41,795 bases of DNA from Sphingomonas sp. (GCF_013816785.1 NZ_JACDDV010000013.1:1-41795), one strand, 5' to 3'; shown: positions 9,316 to 18,087, counted from the stretch's first letter. Program-made: numbers and translations. The notes: a model not told the origin generated them from the sequence alone.

Positions 9316-9564
9316 ATGCGTCCCGCGTTATCTCGTGCATTGACATTTGTCGCAATTCTTGCAGCTAGCACAACCGCCCTTGCGACCGACAAGGTCGAAA
9401 GCAAGGATCCGAACCGCATCGTCTGCGAGAAACAGCCGGTGCTGGGATCGCGCCTCGCCCACAAGCGGGTATGCAAAACCGTAGCCGAATGGCAGGTAGA
9501 CCGCGCGAGCGATCGCCAAGACATTGAGCGGACGCAGGTTACGCGGCCCACGAACGGCAACTAG
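9316..9564 (+). CDS. small exported protein, first of a tandem paralogue pair
   Basis: An 82-residue protein with a CAGGAG ribosome site seven bases before its ATG. Residues 1-23 form a signal peptide (Arg, hydrophobic core, TTALA). The mature part carries DPNRIVCEKQPVLGSRL, then KRVCKTVAEW and a charged tail. The DPN / CE / GSRL / RVC / EW residues recur in the next gene and in other small sphingomonad exported proteins I have seen (recollection, not searched). The two cysteines could form a disulfide in the periplasm. Function unknown. Lying between hydroxylase and sulfotransferase genes, it could be a modification substrate, which is inference only. Confidence 0.8.
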   Translation: MRPALSRALTFVAILAASTTALATDKVESKDPNRIVCEKQPVLGSRLAHKRVCKTVAEWQVDRASDRQDIERTQVTRPTNGN

Positions 9565-9598
9565 GCTATTCTCAATTTCGCGTGAGGGAAGAGTAGCC

Positions 9599-9877
9599 GT
9601 GACCGTCAAGGCGAGTCTCCCACTATTTGCCTCGTTATTCGCGTTTACCTTGTCGTCGATAGGTTTGGCGGCGGACGCTGCACCTCAGTCAGCCAAGGCA
9701 AGGGATCCCAACGAAAAAATCTGTGAAACCCAATCGATCGTCGGTAGCCGTCTCACCGTTCGCCGGGTATGTGCCACGCGATCGGAATGGGCCGATCGAA
9801 AACGACAGGATCGGGATGCGTTCGATCGCGCCCAGACCCAGCTATGCGTGGTAAACCCCAGCACCGGAAAATGCTGA
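9599..9877 (+). CDS. small exported protein, second of the pair
   Basis: A 92-residue protein. The frame is open from 9524, but that would run into the previous gene. The GTG at 9599 has a strong GAGGGAAGAG ribosome site six bases upstream and starts a signal peptide ending near LGLAADA. The mature part has DPNEKICETQSIVGSRL and RRVCATRSEW, aligning without gaps to the upstream protein, plus a Cys-containing C-terminal extension (QLCVVNPSTGKC) absent from it, so four cysteines in all. It lies 34 bases after the first paralogue, so the pair probably arose by tandem duplication and is cotranscribed. Function unknown. Confidence 0.78.
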   Translation: MTVKASLPLFASLFAFTLSSIGLAADAAPQSAKARDPNEKICETQSIVGSRLTVRRVCATRSEWADRKRQDRDAFDRAQTQLCVVNPSTGKC

Positions 9878-9914
9878 CCTTGGCGAAAGCGCCCGCAGGC
9901 CGCATCAGCAGCGA

Positions 9915-10931
9915 GTGAATCCGCAGCCCCTGCCCGACCGCTGGATCGAAGGCGCGGCCTGGCTCGCCCAGGCAATGGATCTCAACGCGCGCCTGCTGCG
10001 CCTTGTGGGAATGGATGCTGAACGGTATCGCGCCAGCAGCTTCCTTGACGATCGAATGATGAAGCCGGGCATGGACGTTCGGTTATGCGATCTCGATGCC
10101 GTCATGGCCGACGCCCACGCACTGACTCGCGACGACGCGGGCTGGATTTTTCATATCGGTCATACCGGTTCGACACTGGTGTCGCGTCTGCTGGGCGAAG
10201 TCGACGGGATATTGGCGATCCGCGAGCCGCGGTCTCTGCGCGACCTTGGCGCCGTTTCCGATTCCGAACGCGACGCCGTGGCGCTGACTTTGCGGAGACT
10301 GATGGCGCGCACGTTTGCGCCCGGACAGGCGGCGTTGGTCAAGGCGTCGAGTTTTGTCAGCGAATGGGCGCCCTTGCTGATGGGACCGGACGCGCGTGCG
10401 TTGTTCGTGTTCGCCTCACTGCCAAACTATATCGCCGGAATCCTGGCCGGGGAAAACAGCGTGATCGAACTCCGCGCGCTTCACGACGACCGACAGCGAC
10501 GGCTTCGGGGGCGGGGCGTGATTCTCGACGGCTTCGACCGGAGCGATGCGCACCGATCGGCGGCGGCCTGGGCCTGCGAGATGAGCTCGCTCGAAGCCGC
10601 CGCCGCGGCGCGCCCGGACGCGGCGGTCATGTGGCTCGATTTCGACGCGATGCTAGCCGACATGGTCCCGGCGCTCGAACGCTGTGCCCAACACTTGGGC
10701 ATGGCAGCCAATCAAGAAAGGATCGCAGCAATCGTCGACGGGCCGCTGATGCGGCGATATTCCAAGTCGCTCGAATATGACTATAGTCCCTCGCTTCGCG
10801 CCGAACTTCTTGCCGAAGCGACGCGCGACCATCGCGGCGATATCGAGCGGGCGGTTTCTGCGTTGCATGCGGTAGCGGCCGACGCGCCGCTGATCGCGCG
10901 GGCGCTCGGGCGCGTCCAGGGAAGGGGATGA
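9915..10931 (+). CDS. P-loop sulfotransferase-like protein
   Basis: A 338-residue protein with a GTG start at 9915; the ribosome site is weak and ATG 9975 is an alternative. Around residues 76-92 lies a nucleotide-binding-type loop, GWIFHIGHTGSTLVSRLL, in the position and shape of the PAPS loop of sulfotransferases, but with HTGST instead of the usual PRSGT. The sequence then continues with IREPRSLRDL and a helical C-terminal half with VMWLDFDAML, which recalls the late LRYEDL-type strand of sulfotransferases. I call it sulfotransferase-like; kinase activity or a non-catalytic role cannot be excluded. No TPR repeats and no signal peptide. The next gene (PKHD hydroxylase) starts one base after its stop, so the two are surely cotranscribed. 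Confidence 0.65.
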   Translation: MNPQPLPDRWIEGAAWLAQAMDLNARLLRLVGMDAERYRASSFLDDRMMKPGMDVRLCDLDAVMADAHALTRDDAGWIFHIGHTGSTLVSRLLGEVDGILAIREPRSLRDLGAVSDSERDAVALTLRRLMARTFAPGQAALVKASSFVSEWAPLLMGPDARALFVFASLPNYIAGILAGENSVIELRALHDDRQRRLRGRGVILDGFDRSDAHRSAAAWACEMSSLEAAAAARPDAAVMWLDFDAMLADMVPALERCAQHLGMAANQERIAAIVDGPLMRRYSKSLEYDYSPSLRAELLAEATRDHRGDIERAVSALHAVAADAPLIARALGRVQGRG

Positions 10932-10932
10932 G

Positions 10933-11595
10933 ATGTACCGTGTGTTGTCGTTGCTGAGCGCGAGTGAGGTCGCGGAATGTTGCCGTATCGCGTCCAAAAC
11001 GCAGTTCATCGACGGGCGCGCGACCAACCCGCACAACAAGACCAAGAATAATCAGCAGCTACATGATCCGGCGGCGAGCCAGGCAAGCTCGCAGATCATG
11101 CTTCAGGCGTTCGCGCGCAGCGAGGAGTTTCGCGAGTTTGCCTTTCCGGCAAGGATCGCACCGCCGCTGATGACCAAATACCAGCCCGGTATGTCTTATG
11201 GCGCGCATGCCGACGCCGCATTCCTCAACCTAGGCAATGCGGTTATCCGCAGCGATTTGAGCTGCACCATTTTCCTCAACGATCCGGCAAGCTACGACGG
11301 CGGCGCACTCCATATCCGCCTGGGCGACGCCAGTGTGCGTTTCAAGCTAAAGCCAGGCGATACGATCCTCTATCCGTCGGATACATTCCACGAGGTTGAG
11401 GAGGTGACCCGCGGCGAACGGCTGGTCGCTATTACCTTTATCGAGAGTCAGATTGCCGACCCATTCCGGCGGACCCTGTTGTTCGATTTGAACGAGGTAG
11501 CGGCGCTGGAAGGGCTCAAGATGGAGCAGCAGAATTTCTCGCGGCTGCAGCTCGTCCAGTCGAATCTGCTGCGCTATTGGGCGGACAAACCCTAG
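10933..11595 (+). CDS. piuC: PKHD-type Fe(II)/2-oxoglutarate hydroxylase (PiuC/YbiX family)
   Basis: A 220-residue protein of usual family length. Iron ligands are His92 and Asp94 in YGAHADAAFL and His153 in YPSDTFHEVEEV. Arg163 in GERLVAITF would bind 2-oxoglutarate, and SDLSCTIFLNDP and YDGGALHIRLG are family strands. PiuC/YbiX genes are known to sit beside iron-related TonB receptor genes (piuA, fiu), and here the same enzyme lies in a block that begins with a TonB receptor. The natural substrate of the family is not established. The ribosome site GAAGGGG lies inside the end of the upstream gene. Confidence 0.9.
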   Translation: MYRVLSLLSASEVAECCRIASKTQFIDGRATNPHNKTKNNQQLHDPAASQASSQIMLQAFARSEEFREFAFPARIAPPLMTKYQPGMSYGAHADAAFLNLGNAVIRSDLSCTIFLNDPASYDGGALHIRLGDASVRFKLKPGDTILYPSDTFHEVEEVTRGERLVAITFIESQIADPFRRTLLFDLNEVAALEGLKMEQQNFSRLQLVQSNLLRYWADKP

Positions 11596-11642
11596 CCGGA
11601 GCGCCGCTTGACCGGACGCACCGCGTCGAGTCAATTGTCACG

Positions 11643-12923
11643 ATGCCGCAGCACGGACTCGAGCACCACCTTAGCGAAGCGAAAGCCGCTCAAGCGGCAG
11701 GGCGCACGGCCGATGCTGGCCGCCATTTCCTAGCCGTGCTCGCTCTGGACCCGCACCACCTTCATGCCCGAAATGCGCTGGGGTTAAGCGCGCTCGAGGC
11801 CGGCGATGCCAGCGCGGCGGCCGACCATTTCCGGGCGGCAGCGAGCGCCAACCCCAAGGTTGCGACCCTATGGACGAACCTTGCGATGGCCCATCGGATG
11901 AGTGGAGATAGCGAGGAGGAGAGGGCCGCGCTCGATCGGGCGCTGGCCATCGATCGGATCGACGTCACGGCCCTCATTCGCCTTGCCGAACTTCACGAGC
12001 GGATGGGCGAGCTGGGATCGGCGACGGACCGCTGGGCGATGGTCCTTACCTTATGCGAACAAATCCCGGATCCAACCCCGGAACTTCAAGCGATCCTGGG
12101 CCGCGCCCGCACTTTTATCGAACGCCGGCATGAGGCACTCGAAATCGCTGTGGGCGCCGGCATGGCTTCGCTGCTGGGCGGGGCGAACGAGCGGGACCGC
12201 CGGCGCGGGTTGGCGGCAGCGGACTTCATGCTTGGCCGTCGCCAGGCTTTTGCCAATCAATGCCACGGATTCTTCTATCCATTTCTGCCGGCCGACGAAT
12301 TCTTCGACCGGGGCCAGTTTTCATGGTTGGAACGGCTAGAATCGGCGACGGCCGAGATCCGCGCCGAGCTCGAGGCAATCCTGGCCAGCGTCGATCCGGG
12401 CTTGGCGCCGTATATCGAAATGCCCGCCGGCACGCCTACCAATCTGTGGAGTAAGCTGGACAAATCGGCTGACTGGAGCGCCTTTCATCTGTGGCGCGAC
12501 GGCGAGCGGATCGACGAGGCATGCGCGCGGGCGCGGCGCACCGCGGAGCTGGTGGATTCCTTGCCGCTCGCACGAATTCCCGGCCGCGCTCCGGCCGTTT
12601 TCTTCTCCATACTGAGGGCAGGGAAGAGGATTCCTCCTCACACCGGCGTCACCAATGTACGGACGATTATCCATCTGCCGCTGATCGTTCCTGAAGGCTG
12701 CGGCTTTCGCGTCGGGGGGGAGACGCGGCAATGGCGCGAGGGCGAGGCGTTCGCTTTCGATGATACGATCGAGCATGAAGCCTGGAACAATAGCGACAGC
12801 GACCGGGCGATGCTCATCCTCGATTGCTGGAACCCACATCTCAGCGAGGATGAGCAGGCGATGGTCCTCCGCTTGTTCCAGATTTCCGAGAACCAGCGGC
12901 CAGACAAGCCACTCCGCGGTTAG
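11643..12923 (+). CDS. second TPR-repeat aspartyl/asparaginyl beta-hydroxylase family protein
   Basis: A 426-residue protein. ATG 11643 is used; the frame is open from 11577 but that overlaps the hydroxylase gene. There is no good ribosome site, and a TTGACC-N17-TCAATT pair would put transcription start almost at the ATG. TPR helices occupy residues 1-140. The hydroxylase domain (about 230-400) has His333 in [21 protein letters not shown], His378 in FDDTIEHEA and Arg388, nearly the same core as the protein at 6582-7724. It differs at the end, where DVWHP becomes DCWNP, so a normally conserved His is Asn. Its stop codon overlaps the stop of clpB on the other strand. Confidence 0.86.
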   Translation: MPQHGLEHHLSEAKAAQAAGRTADAGRHFLAVLALDPHHLHARNALGLSALEAGDASAAADHFRAAASANPKVATLWTNLAMAHRMSGDSEEERAALDRALAIDRIDVTALIRLAELHERMGELGSATDRWAMVLTLCEQIPDPTPELQAILGRARTFIERRHEALEIAVGAGMASLLGGANERDRRRGLAAADFMLGRRQAFANQCHGFFYPFLPADEFFDRGQFSWLERLESATAEIRAELEAILASVDPGLAPYIEMPAGTPTNLWSKLDKSADWSAFHLWRDGERIDEACARARRTAELVDSLPLARIPGRAPAVFFSILRAGKRIPPHTGVTNVRTIIHLPLIVPEGCGFRVGGETRQWREGEAFAFDDTIEHEAWNNSDSDRAMLILDCWNPHLSEDEQAMVLRLFQISENQRPDKPLRG

Positions 12924-15499
12924 GTGGGCTCGATGACCAGCTTGCCCTCGCCCTCATCGACTTTGACGGTCGACCCGTCATGCACGCGCCCGGCGAGTAT
13001 CTCGTCGGCGAGCGGGTCCTGCAGATATTTCTGCACCGCGCGCTTCAATGGCCGGGCGCCGTAGACCGGATCGTAGCCTACCCGGCCCAGCCAGGCACGA
13101 GCGGCGTCGGTCAGTTCAAGCCTGATCTTGCGATCTTCGAGCAGCTTCTGGAGCCGCTCGATCTGGATGCCGACGATCGGCCCCATGTGGCTAGCCGACA
13201 GGCGGTGGAATAGGATGATCTCGTCAAGGCGGTTGAGGAATTCGGGCCGGAAATGGCCGCGGACCACTTTCATCACCTCCGCTTCGACGTTGGCGGCATT
13301 CTCGTCCTCGCCCAATGAGGCGAGATACTGGCTGCCTAGGTTGGAAGTCAGGATGATCAGCGTGTTGGTAAAATCGACGGTGCGGCCCTGGCCATCGGTC
13401 AGGCGGCCGTCATCGAGGACCTGTAGCAGAATGTTGAACACGTCACTGTGGGCTTTCTCGACCTCGTCGAACAGCACCACCTGATACGGGCGGCGCCGGA
13501 CGGCTTCGGTCAGGACCCCGCCTTCGTCATAGCCGACGTAGCCCGGCGGGGCCCCGACCAGGCGCGAAACGGCGTGCTTCTCCATATATTCGGACATGTC
13601 GATGCGGACCATCGCGCTGTCGTCATCGAACAGGAATCCGGCCAGCGCCTTGGTCAGCTCGGTCTTGCCGACTCCGGTCGGCCCGAGGAACAGGAACGAG
13701 CCGAGCGGCCGGTTGGGATCCTGCAAGCCGGCGCGGGCACGGCGGACGGCGGCGCTGACCGCTTTTACCGCATCGGCCTGGCCGACGACGCGCGCACCGA
13801 TCGCGGCCTCCATGTTGAGAAGCTTCTCGCGCTCGCCTTCCATCATCCGCTCAACCGGAACGCCGGTCCACCGGCTGACCACTGCGGCAATGTCCTGGTC
13901 GGTGACTTCCTCCCGCAACATCGCGCCCTTCGACGCGACCGCCGCCTCGGCGAGCTTTTTTTCGAGTTCGGGGATGCGACCGTATTGAAGCTCGCCGGCC
14001 TTCGCCAGGTCGCCGCCGCGCTGAGCTTGGTCGAGTTCGATCCGAGCCGCGTCGAGCTGGCCTTTCAATTCGGCCTCGGCGGCGATCTTTTCCTTTTCGG
14101 CCTGCCACCGCGACGTCAGTTCGCTTGACGATTGCTCAAGGTTGGCGAGCTCGCCTTCGAGCGCCTTGAGCCGATCCTTCGACGCGGAGTCGCTCTCCTT
14201 CTTGAGCGCTTCTCGCTCGATCTTGAGCTGGATGATCCGCCGGTCAAGATTTTCAATTTCCTCGGGCTTGGACTCGACCTCCATCCTCAGCCGCGACGCG
14301 GCCTCGTCCATCAGGTCAATTGCCTTGTCGGGCAGAAAACGGTCAGAGATGTACCGGTTGCTCAGCATCGCCGCCGCCACCAGCGCCGCATCGGTGATGC
14401 GAACGCCATGGTGCAGCTCGTACTTTTCCTTGAGGCCGCGCAGGATCGAGATGGTGTCGGGCACGGTCGGCTCGCCTACGAACACCGGCTGGAAGCGGCG
14501 TTCGAGTGCGGCATCCTTTTCGACATGCTTGCGATATTCATCGAGCGTGGTCGCGCCGATGCAATGCAACTCGCCACGGGCGAGCGCGGGCTTGAGCAGA
14601 TTGGAAGCGTCCATCGCGCCTTCGCCCTTCCCGGCGCCGACCAGCGTGTGCATTTCGTCGATGAACAATATGACCTCGCCCGCGGCCTGCTTGACCTCGT
14701 CGAGCACGCCCTTCAACCGCTCCTCGAAGTCGCCGCGATACTTCGCGCCGGCGATCAGCGAGCCCATGTCGAGCGACAGCAAGCGGCGGTCCTTGAGGCC
14801 GTCGGGCACGTCGCCGTTGGCGATGCGAAGTGCGAGCCCCTCGGCGATCGCGGTCTTGCCGACGCCGGGCTCGCCGATCAGCACCGGATTATTCTTGGTG
14901 CGGCGGGCGAGCACCTGGATGGTGCGGCGGATTTCCTCGTCGCGGCCGATGACCGGGTCGAGCTTGCCATCGCGTGCGGCCTGGGTGAGATCGCGCGAAT
15001 AGCGCTTCAGGGCGTCGTAGCGGTCCTCCGATCCCTGAGTGTCCGCGGTGCGGCCGCCGCGTAGCTTGTCGATCGCCGCATTCAACTTCTGCGGGGTGAG
15101 CCCGGCCTTGGCGAGCGCGTCGCCGACCTCGCTGCCCTTGGCCAGCGTAAGAGCGAGCAAGATGCGCTCGACCGTTACATATTGGTCGTCGGCTTTTTTG
15201 GCGATCTCCTGCGCCTGGTCGAGCAGGCGAATTAGGTCGCCGTCGATGCCCGGTGCCGAGGTCGCGCCGCTGCCGGTCACCACGGCCTGCTTGGCGACCA
15301 GCGCATCGACTGCGCCGCGTGCCGCCTTGCCGTTGCCGCCGGCGGCGTCGATCAGCCCGACGGCCATCCCCTGCTCGTCGTCGAGCAGCGCCTTGGCGTA
15401 ATGCGCCGGCGTGATCCGCTGATGATGTTCGCGCACGGCAATCGTCTGCGCCGCCTGGAGGAAACCGCGCGCTCGGTCGGTCAGTTTTTCAAGGTCCAT
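12920..15499 (-). CDS. clpB: ATP-dependent disaggregase ClpB
   Basis: An 859-residue Hsp100 chaperone, normal length. Order: N-terminal Clp repeat domain (1-145), first AAA+ module with Walker A GEPGVGKT (209-216) and Walker [16 protein letters not shown], the coiled-coil M-domain rich in Lys/Glu (about 400-530), and the second AAA+ module with GPTGVGKT (around 605-613), [11 protein letters not shown] and the sensor/C-terminal part [10 protein letters not shown]. It works with DnaK/DnaJ/GrpE to rescue aggregated proteins. An AGGGGTG ribosome site precedes the ATG, and a sigma-32-like promoter lies in the 53-base gap behind the M15 peptidase gene. Confidence 0.98.
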   Translation of the reverse strand: MDLEKLTDRARGFLQAAQTIAVREHHQRITPAHYAKALLDDEQGMAVGLIDAAGGNGKAARGAVDALVAKQAVVTGSGATSAPGIDGDLIRLLDQAQEIAKKADDQYVTVERILLALTLAKGSEVGDALAKAGLTPQKLNAAIDKLRGGRTADTQGSEDRYDALKRYSRDLTQAARDGKLDPVIGRDEEIRRTIQVLARRTKNNPVLIGEPGVGKTAIAEGLALRIANGDVPDGLKDRRLLSLDMGSLIAGAKYRGDFEERLKGVLDEVKQAAGEVILFIDEMHTLVGAGKGEGAMDASNLLKPALARGELHCIGATTLDEYRKHVEKDAALERRFQPVFVGEPTVPDTISILRGLKEKYELHHGVRITDAALVAAAMLSNRYISDRFLPDKAIDLMDEAASRLRMEVESKPEEIENLDRRIIQLKIEREALKKESDSASKDRLKALEGELANLEQSSSELTSRWQAEKEKIAAEAELKGQLDAARIELDQAQRGGDLAKAGELQYGRIPELEKKLAEAAVASKGAMLREEVTDQDIAAVVSRWTGVPVERMMEGEREKLLNMEAAIGARVVGQADAVKAVSAAVRRARAGLQDPNRPLGSFLFLGPTGVGKTELTKALAGFLFDDDSAMVRIDMSEYMEKHAVSRLVGAPPGYVGYDEGGVLTEAVRRRPYQVVLFDEVEKAHSDVFNILLQVLDDGRLTDGQGRTVDFTNTLIILTSNLGSQYLASLGEDENAANVEAEVMKVVRGHFRPEFLNRLDEIILFHRLSASHMGPIVGIQIERLQKLLEDRKIRLELTDAARAWLGRVGYDPVYGARPLKRAVQKYLQDPLADEILAGRVHDGSTVKVDEGEGKLVIEPT

Positions 15500-15521
15500 C
15501 GATCACCCCTGGGTTCGCCGC

Positions 15522-15551
15522 AGATGTGGTGTGTTAGCGCCGTAACACAAG
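15522..15551 (-). promoter_or_regulatory. candidate heat-shock (sigma-32) promoter of clpB
   Basis: Read on the minus strand: CTTG (15551-15548), 18 bases, then CCACATCT (15529-15522), close to the alphaproteobacterial heat-shock pattern CTTG-N17/18-CYTATnT. Transcription would start near 15515, a short distance before the clpB ATG. The spacer holds a perfect inverted repeat, GTGTTA / TAACAC (15531-15536 and 15543-15548), which could bind a regulator. Confidence 0.4.
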
Positions 15552-15552
15552 A

Positions 15553-16296
15553 TCAGCGCCGCGGCGCTAGCGGGTCGGACGGCGGCACGACGATCTTGGC
15601 GGAAAAGGGCGGGGGTGAGGGGGTGGCGCCTGGCTCGCTGAACGGAAGCGCACCCTCGGCCAGCACCGCCGCGCAGCCGTCGCCGCCGTGGACGCCCGAT
15701 GTGCCCCATTCGCGATATTTTTTAGCGTCGATGTGGAAGCGCAGGCCCTTGTAAAAGCCGAGTCCCGAAGCGTTGGCCGGGCCGCTGGCGACATGGATCG
15801 CGCACAACTGGCTCATCAGCCGCTCGCGGGTGACGGCGCGCAGCGGGACCATGTCGACCGCGCCCATGCTTTGATGAGTGCTTTCGGGCGCACCCTTGGC
15901 GCAGGCGTTGAGCTGAGGGTTGCGATAAACCGACACCGCCTCGACTGGGCCGATGCGCGGGACGATGTAGGTGCCGACGTAGCGCAGCGTCGCAACGACA
16001 TTGGGCCATTCGCTGGTCGGCGGGACCTCGAACGGCTGGGCGCCGCATTTCTGCCAGTCGGTCGCGGTGCGCAGCAGCTGCCAGGTCGGCATCACCCCGC
16101 CGACGCCGTAGGTGACTAGGTAATTGTTGAACGCTTTGACATAGACAGGGCGCCAGTTCGACGCCGCCATCCAGGCGCGGTAGCCGGGTTCGTCCTGGCC
16201 CGGGGTGATGTAATCGGCGGCCGGATTGAATATCGGAGCTTGGGCCAACGCGGGGCCGGAAACCAACATCATCAGCAAGGGGAGAAAGCGGATCAT
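15553..16296 (-). CDS. exported M15-type (D-Ala-D-Ala carboxypeptidase-like) protein
   Basis: A 247-residue protein. ATG 16296 is chosen because it starts a signal peptide (MIRFLPLLMMLVSGPALAQA); the frame's upstream extension runs across the divergent gene. The core VSVYRNPQLNAC ... STHQSMGAVDMV (His and Asp metal ligands in Ser-x-His-x4-Ala-x-Asp) and a later RFHIDAKKYREWG (third His) match the zinc fold of peptidase M15/VanY-like proteins, which trim peptidoglycan stem peptides in the periplasm. The usual Gly of SxHxxG is shifted by one position. The C-terminus is Pro-rich. It lies directly upstream of clpB on the same strand. Confidence 0.75.
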   Translation of the reverse strand: MIRFLPLLMMLVSGPALAQAPIFNPAADYITPGQDEPGYRAWMAASNWRPVYVKAFNNYLVTYGVGGVMPTWQLLRTATDWQKCGAQPFEVPPTSEWPNVVATLRYVGTYIVPRIGPVEAVSVYRNPQLNACAKGAPESTHQSMGAVDMVPLRAVTRERLMSQLCAIHVASGPANASGLGFYKGLRFHIDAKKYREWGTSGVHGGDGCAAVLAEGALPFSEPGATPSPPPFSAKIVVPPSDPLAPRR

Positions 16297-16356
16297 CTTC
16301 GCATCAAACCGCGCATGGCATTGAAAAGCAACGCCGTCCGTCTCATCTGTGAGCCC

Positions 16357-16677
16357 ATGCAACGCCCCATCGATGTCGACCTTCCGCACCAGCTTGGCCG
16401 AGACGAGGCCCGCCGCCGGCTGGCCGACAACATTCACAAACTGAAGGACCATATCCCGGGTGGAGCGAGCCATGTCACCGCGAATTGGGCGGGCGACCGG
16501 CTCAACCTGACGGTCGCGGCGATGGGACAAGTCGTCGAAGCGGCGATCGACGTCGAGGAGACCAAGGTTCACTGCCGCATCCAGCTACCCGGCATCTTGT
16601 CGCTGTTCGCTGCGCCGATCGAGGCGATGCTCAAGGCCAAGGGAAGCGACTTGCTGCTCGACGACAAGCGCGACTAG
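16357..16677 (+). CDS. polyhydroxyalkanoate-granule-region family protein
   Basis: A 106-residue protein starting at ATG 16357 (MQRPIDVDLPHQLGRDEARR). Longer in-frame starts would overlap the divergent peptidase. The N-terminal DLPHQLGRDEARRRL motif and the later beta strands (ANWAGDRLNLTVAAMG, VEAAIDVEETKVHCRI) match the PHA_gran_rgn / 'polyhydroxyalkanoic acid system' family (PF09650). Its fold resembles polyketide-cyclase/START-like proteins and its exact role is unknown. There are no PHA synthesis genes nearby. Its stop is 29 bases before the reductase gene. Confidence 0.85.
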   Translation: MQRPIDVDLPHQLGRDEARRRLADNIHKLKDHIPGGASHVTANWAGDRLNLTVAAMGQVVEAAIDVEETKVHCRIQLPGILSLFAAPIEAMLKAKGSDLLLDDKRD

Positions 16678-16706
16678 GCTGCGCCCGCAACGAGCGGGAG
16701 CAACGC

Positions 16707-18011
16707 ATGCGGCATTTCGCGGTGATCGGGTCGGGGCCGGCGGGCTTTTATACCGCCGAGGCGCTGGTCAAGGCTTATGGCGAGACCGCGATGGTCGACA
16801 TCATCGACAAATTGCCGGTGCCATACGGTCTGATCCGCTTCGGCGTCGCCCCCGATCATCAATCGATCAAGGCGGTCAGCAAACGCTACGACAAGGTGGC
16901 CGAGGGCGGGCAGGTCGCCTTTGTCGGTAACGTCGGGGTGGGCGAGGCGGTGTCGATCGACGAGCTTAAATCGGTCTATGATGCGGTGATCCTCGCCACT
17001 GGGGCGCCGCACGACCGCAAGCTCGGCATAGCCGGCGAGGACCTGCCCGGCGTGGTCGGGTCGGCCGCATTCGTCGGTTGGTACAACGGTCATCCCGATT
17101 TCGCCGATCTCGATCCGCTCTTGGATGGCCAGGCGGCAGCGGTGATCGGCAATGGCAATGTCGCGCTCGATGTGGCGCGCATCCTCGCCAAGACGCGCGC
17201 CGAATTCGCCGGGTCGGACATCGTCGGTCATGCGCTCGACGCGCTTGAAGGCTCGGCGATCCGGACGATCACCATCGTCGGGCGGCGCGGACCACACCAG
17301 ATCGCGATGACCCCCAAGGAGTTGGGCGAGCTTGGTCATCTCGAGGCGGCGGTGCCGCATGTCGAACCGGACGACCTGCCCGAGAGCGGCGCCGACGCGG
17401 CGCTCGATCCCGGCGTGCGCAAATCGGTCGCACATCTGCGCGACTTCGCGACGCCGCACGATGACAAGCCAAAACATATCGAGTTCGATTTCTTCGCCCG
17501 GCCGCTGCGTATCGAAGGCGACCGGCGCGCCGAGCGATTGATCGTCGAGCGTACCGCGCTCGACGAGGCTGGGCAGAGCGTCGGCACCGGCGAAATCTAT
17601 GCCATAGCGGCCGAGCTGGTGGTCAGCTGCATCGGCTACCAGACGCCGCGGATCGAGGGCGTGCCTTACGACGAGCGCGGCGGCAAATTCGCCAATGAGG
17701 ACGGGGTTATCGGCGATGGGCTTTATGCGGTCGGCTGGGCGCGGCGCGGGCCGTCGGGGACGATCGGCACTAACCGGCCCGACGGGTATGAGGTTGCCGA
17801 GACGATCGCGGCGGCGCTGTCGCCGGGATCGGATGGCGGCAAAGCGGGCGGCGATGGATTGGCGGCGTTGCTCGTCGAGAGGGGCGTCAAGGCGACCAGT
17901 TTTGCGGATTGGCGGGCGATCGAGGCCCGTGAAGTCGCCGCGGCGCGCCCCGATAGCCCGCGCGAGAAATTGGTGCGGCACGACGATTGGCTCAAAGTCC
18001 TCGGTCACTGA
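16707..18011 (+). CDS. ferredoxin/adrenodoxin-type NADP+ reductase
   Basis: A 434-residue flavoprotein. ATG 16707 follows a CGGGAG ribosome site; the open frame upstream runs antiparallel through other genes and is not used. An N-terminal FAD-binding loop VIGSGPAGFYTAEALVK is followed by the family's PYGLIRFGVAPDH. An NADP-binding loop AVIGNGNVALDVARIL lies near residue 145, with IVGRRGPHQIAMTPKEL after it. The C-terminal GWARRGPSGTIGTNRPDG is the hallmark of adrenodoxin reductase / FprA enzymes, which pass electrons from NADPH to ferredoxins. Cytoplasmic. Confidence 0.92.
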   Translation: MRHFAVIGSGPAGFYTAEALVKAYGETAMVDIIDKLPVPYGLIRFGVAPDHQSIKAVSKRYDKVAEGGQVAFVGNVGVGEAVSIDELKSVYDAVILATGAPHDRKLGIAGEDLPGVVGSAAFVGWYNGHPDFADLDPLLDGQAAAVIGNGNVALDVARILAKTRAEFAGSDIVGHALDALEGSAIRTITIVGRRGPHQIAMTPKELGELGHLEAAVPHVEPDDLPESGADAALDPGVRKSVAHLRDFATPHDDKPKHIEFDFFARPLRIEGDRRAERLIVERTALDEAGQSVGTGEIYAIAAELVVSCIGYQTPRIEGVPYDERGGKFANEDGVIGDGLYAVGWARRGPSGTIGTNRPDGYEVAETIAAALSPGSDGGKAGGDGLAALLVERGVKATSFADWRAIEAREVAAARPDSPREKLVRHDDWLKVLGH

Positions 18012-18019
18012 CAAGGCGG

Positions 18020-18048
18020 TTGCGCAACGCCGGGCTCGCGGCTAGGAA
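18020..18048 (+). promoter_or_regulatory. possible promoter of tRNA-Pro
   Basis: TTGCGC (18020-18025), a 17-base spacer, then TAGGAA (18043-18048), about 40 bases before the tRNA. The match is partial and the spacer also forms a GGGCT/AGCCC hairpin, so this is tentative. Confidence 0.28.
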
Positions 18049-18087
18049 GCCCGCGCCTTGGACCGGCGCTTGTCGCGCCTGTTCGGT

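Noticed and set aside
14132-15064. 310-residue plus-strand frame within clpB
   Set aside because: Shadow of the clpB reading frame; composition and lack of motifs show it is not a gene.
16674-18014. 446-residue open frame on the minus strand
   Set aside because: It is exactly antisense to the ferredoxin-NADP reductase, whose motifs are clear. The frame is Arg/Asp-rich and has no recognisable domain; such mirror frames are usual in GC-rich DNA.
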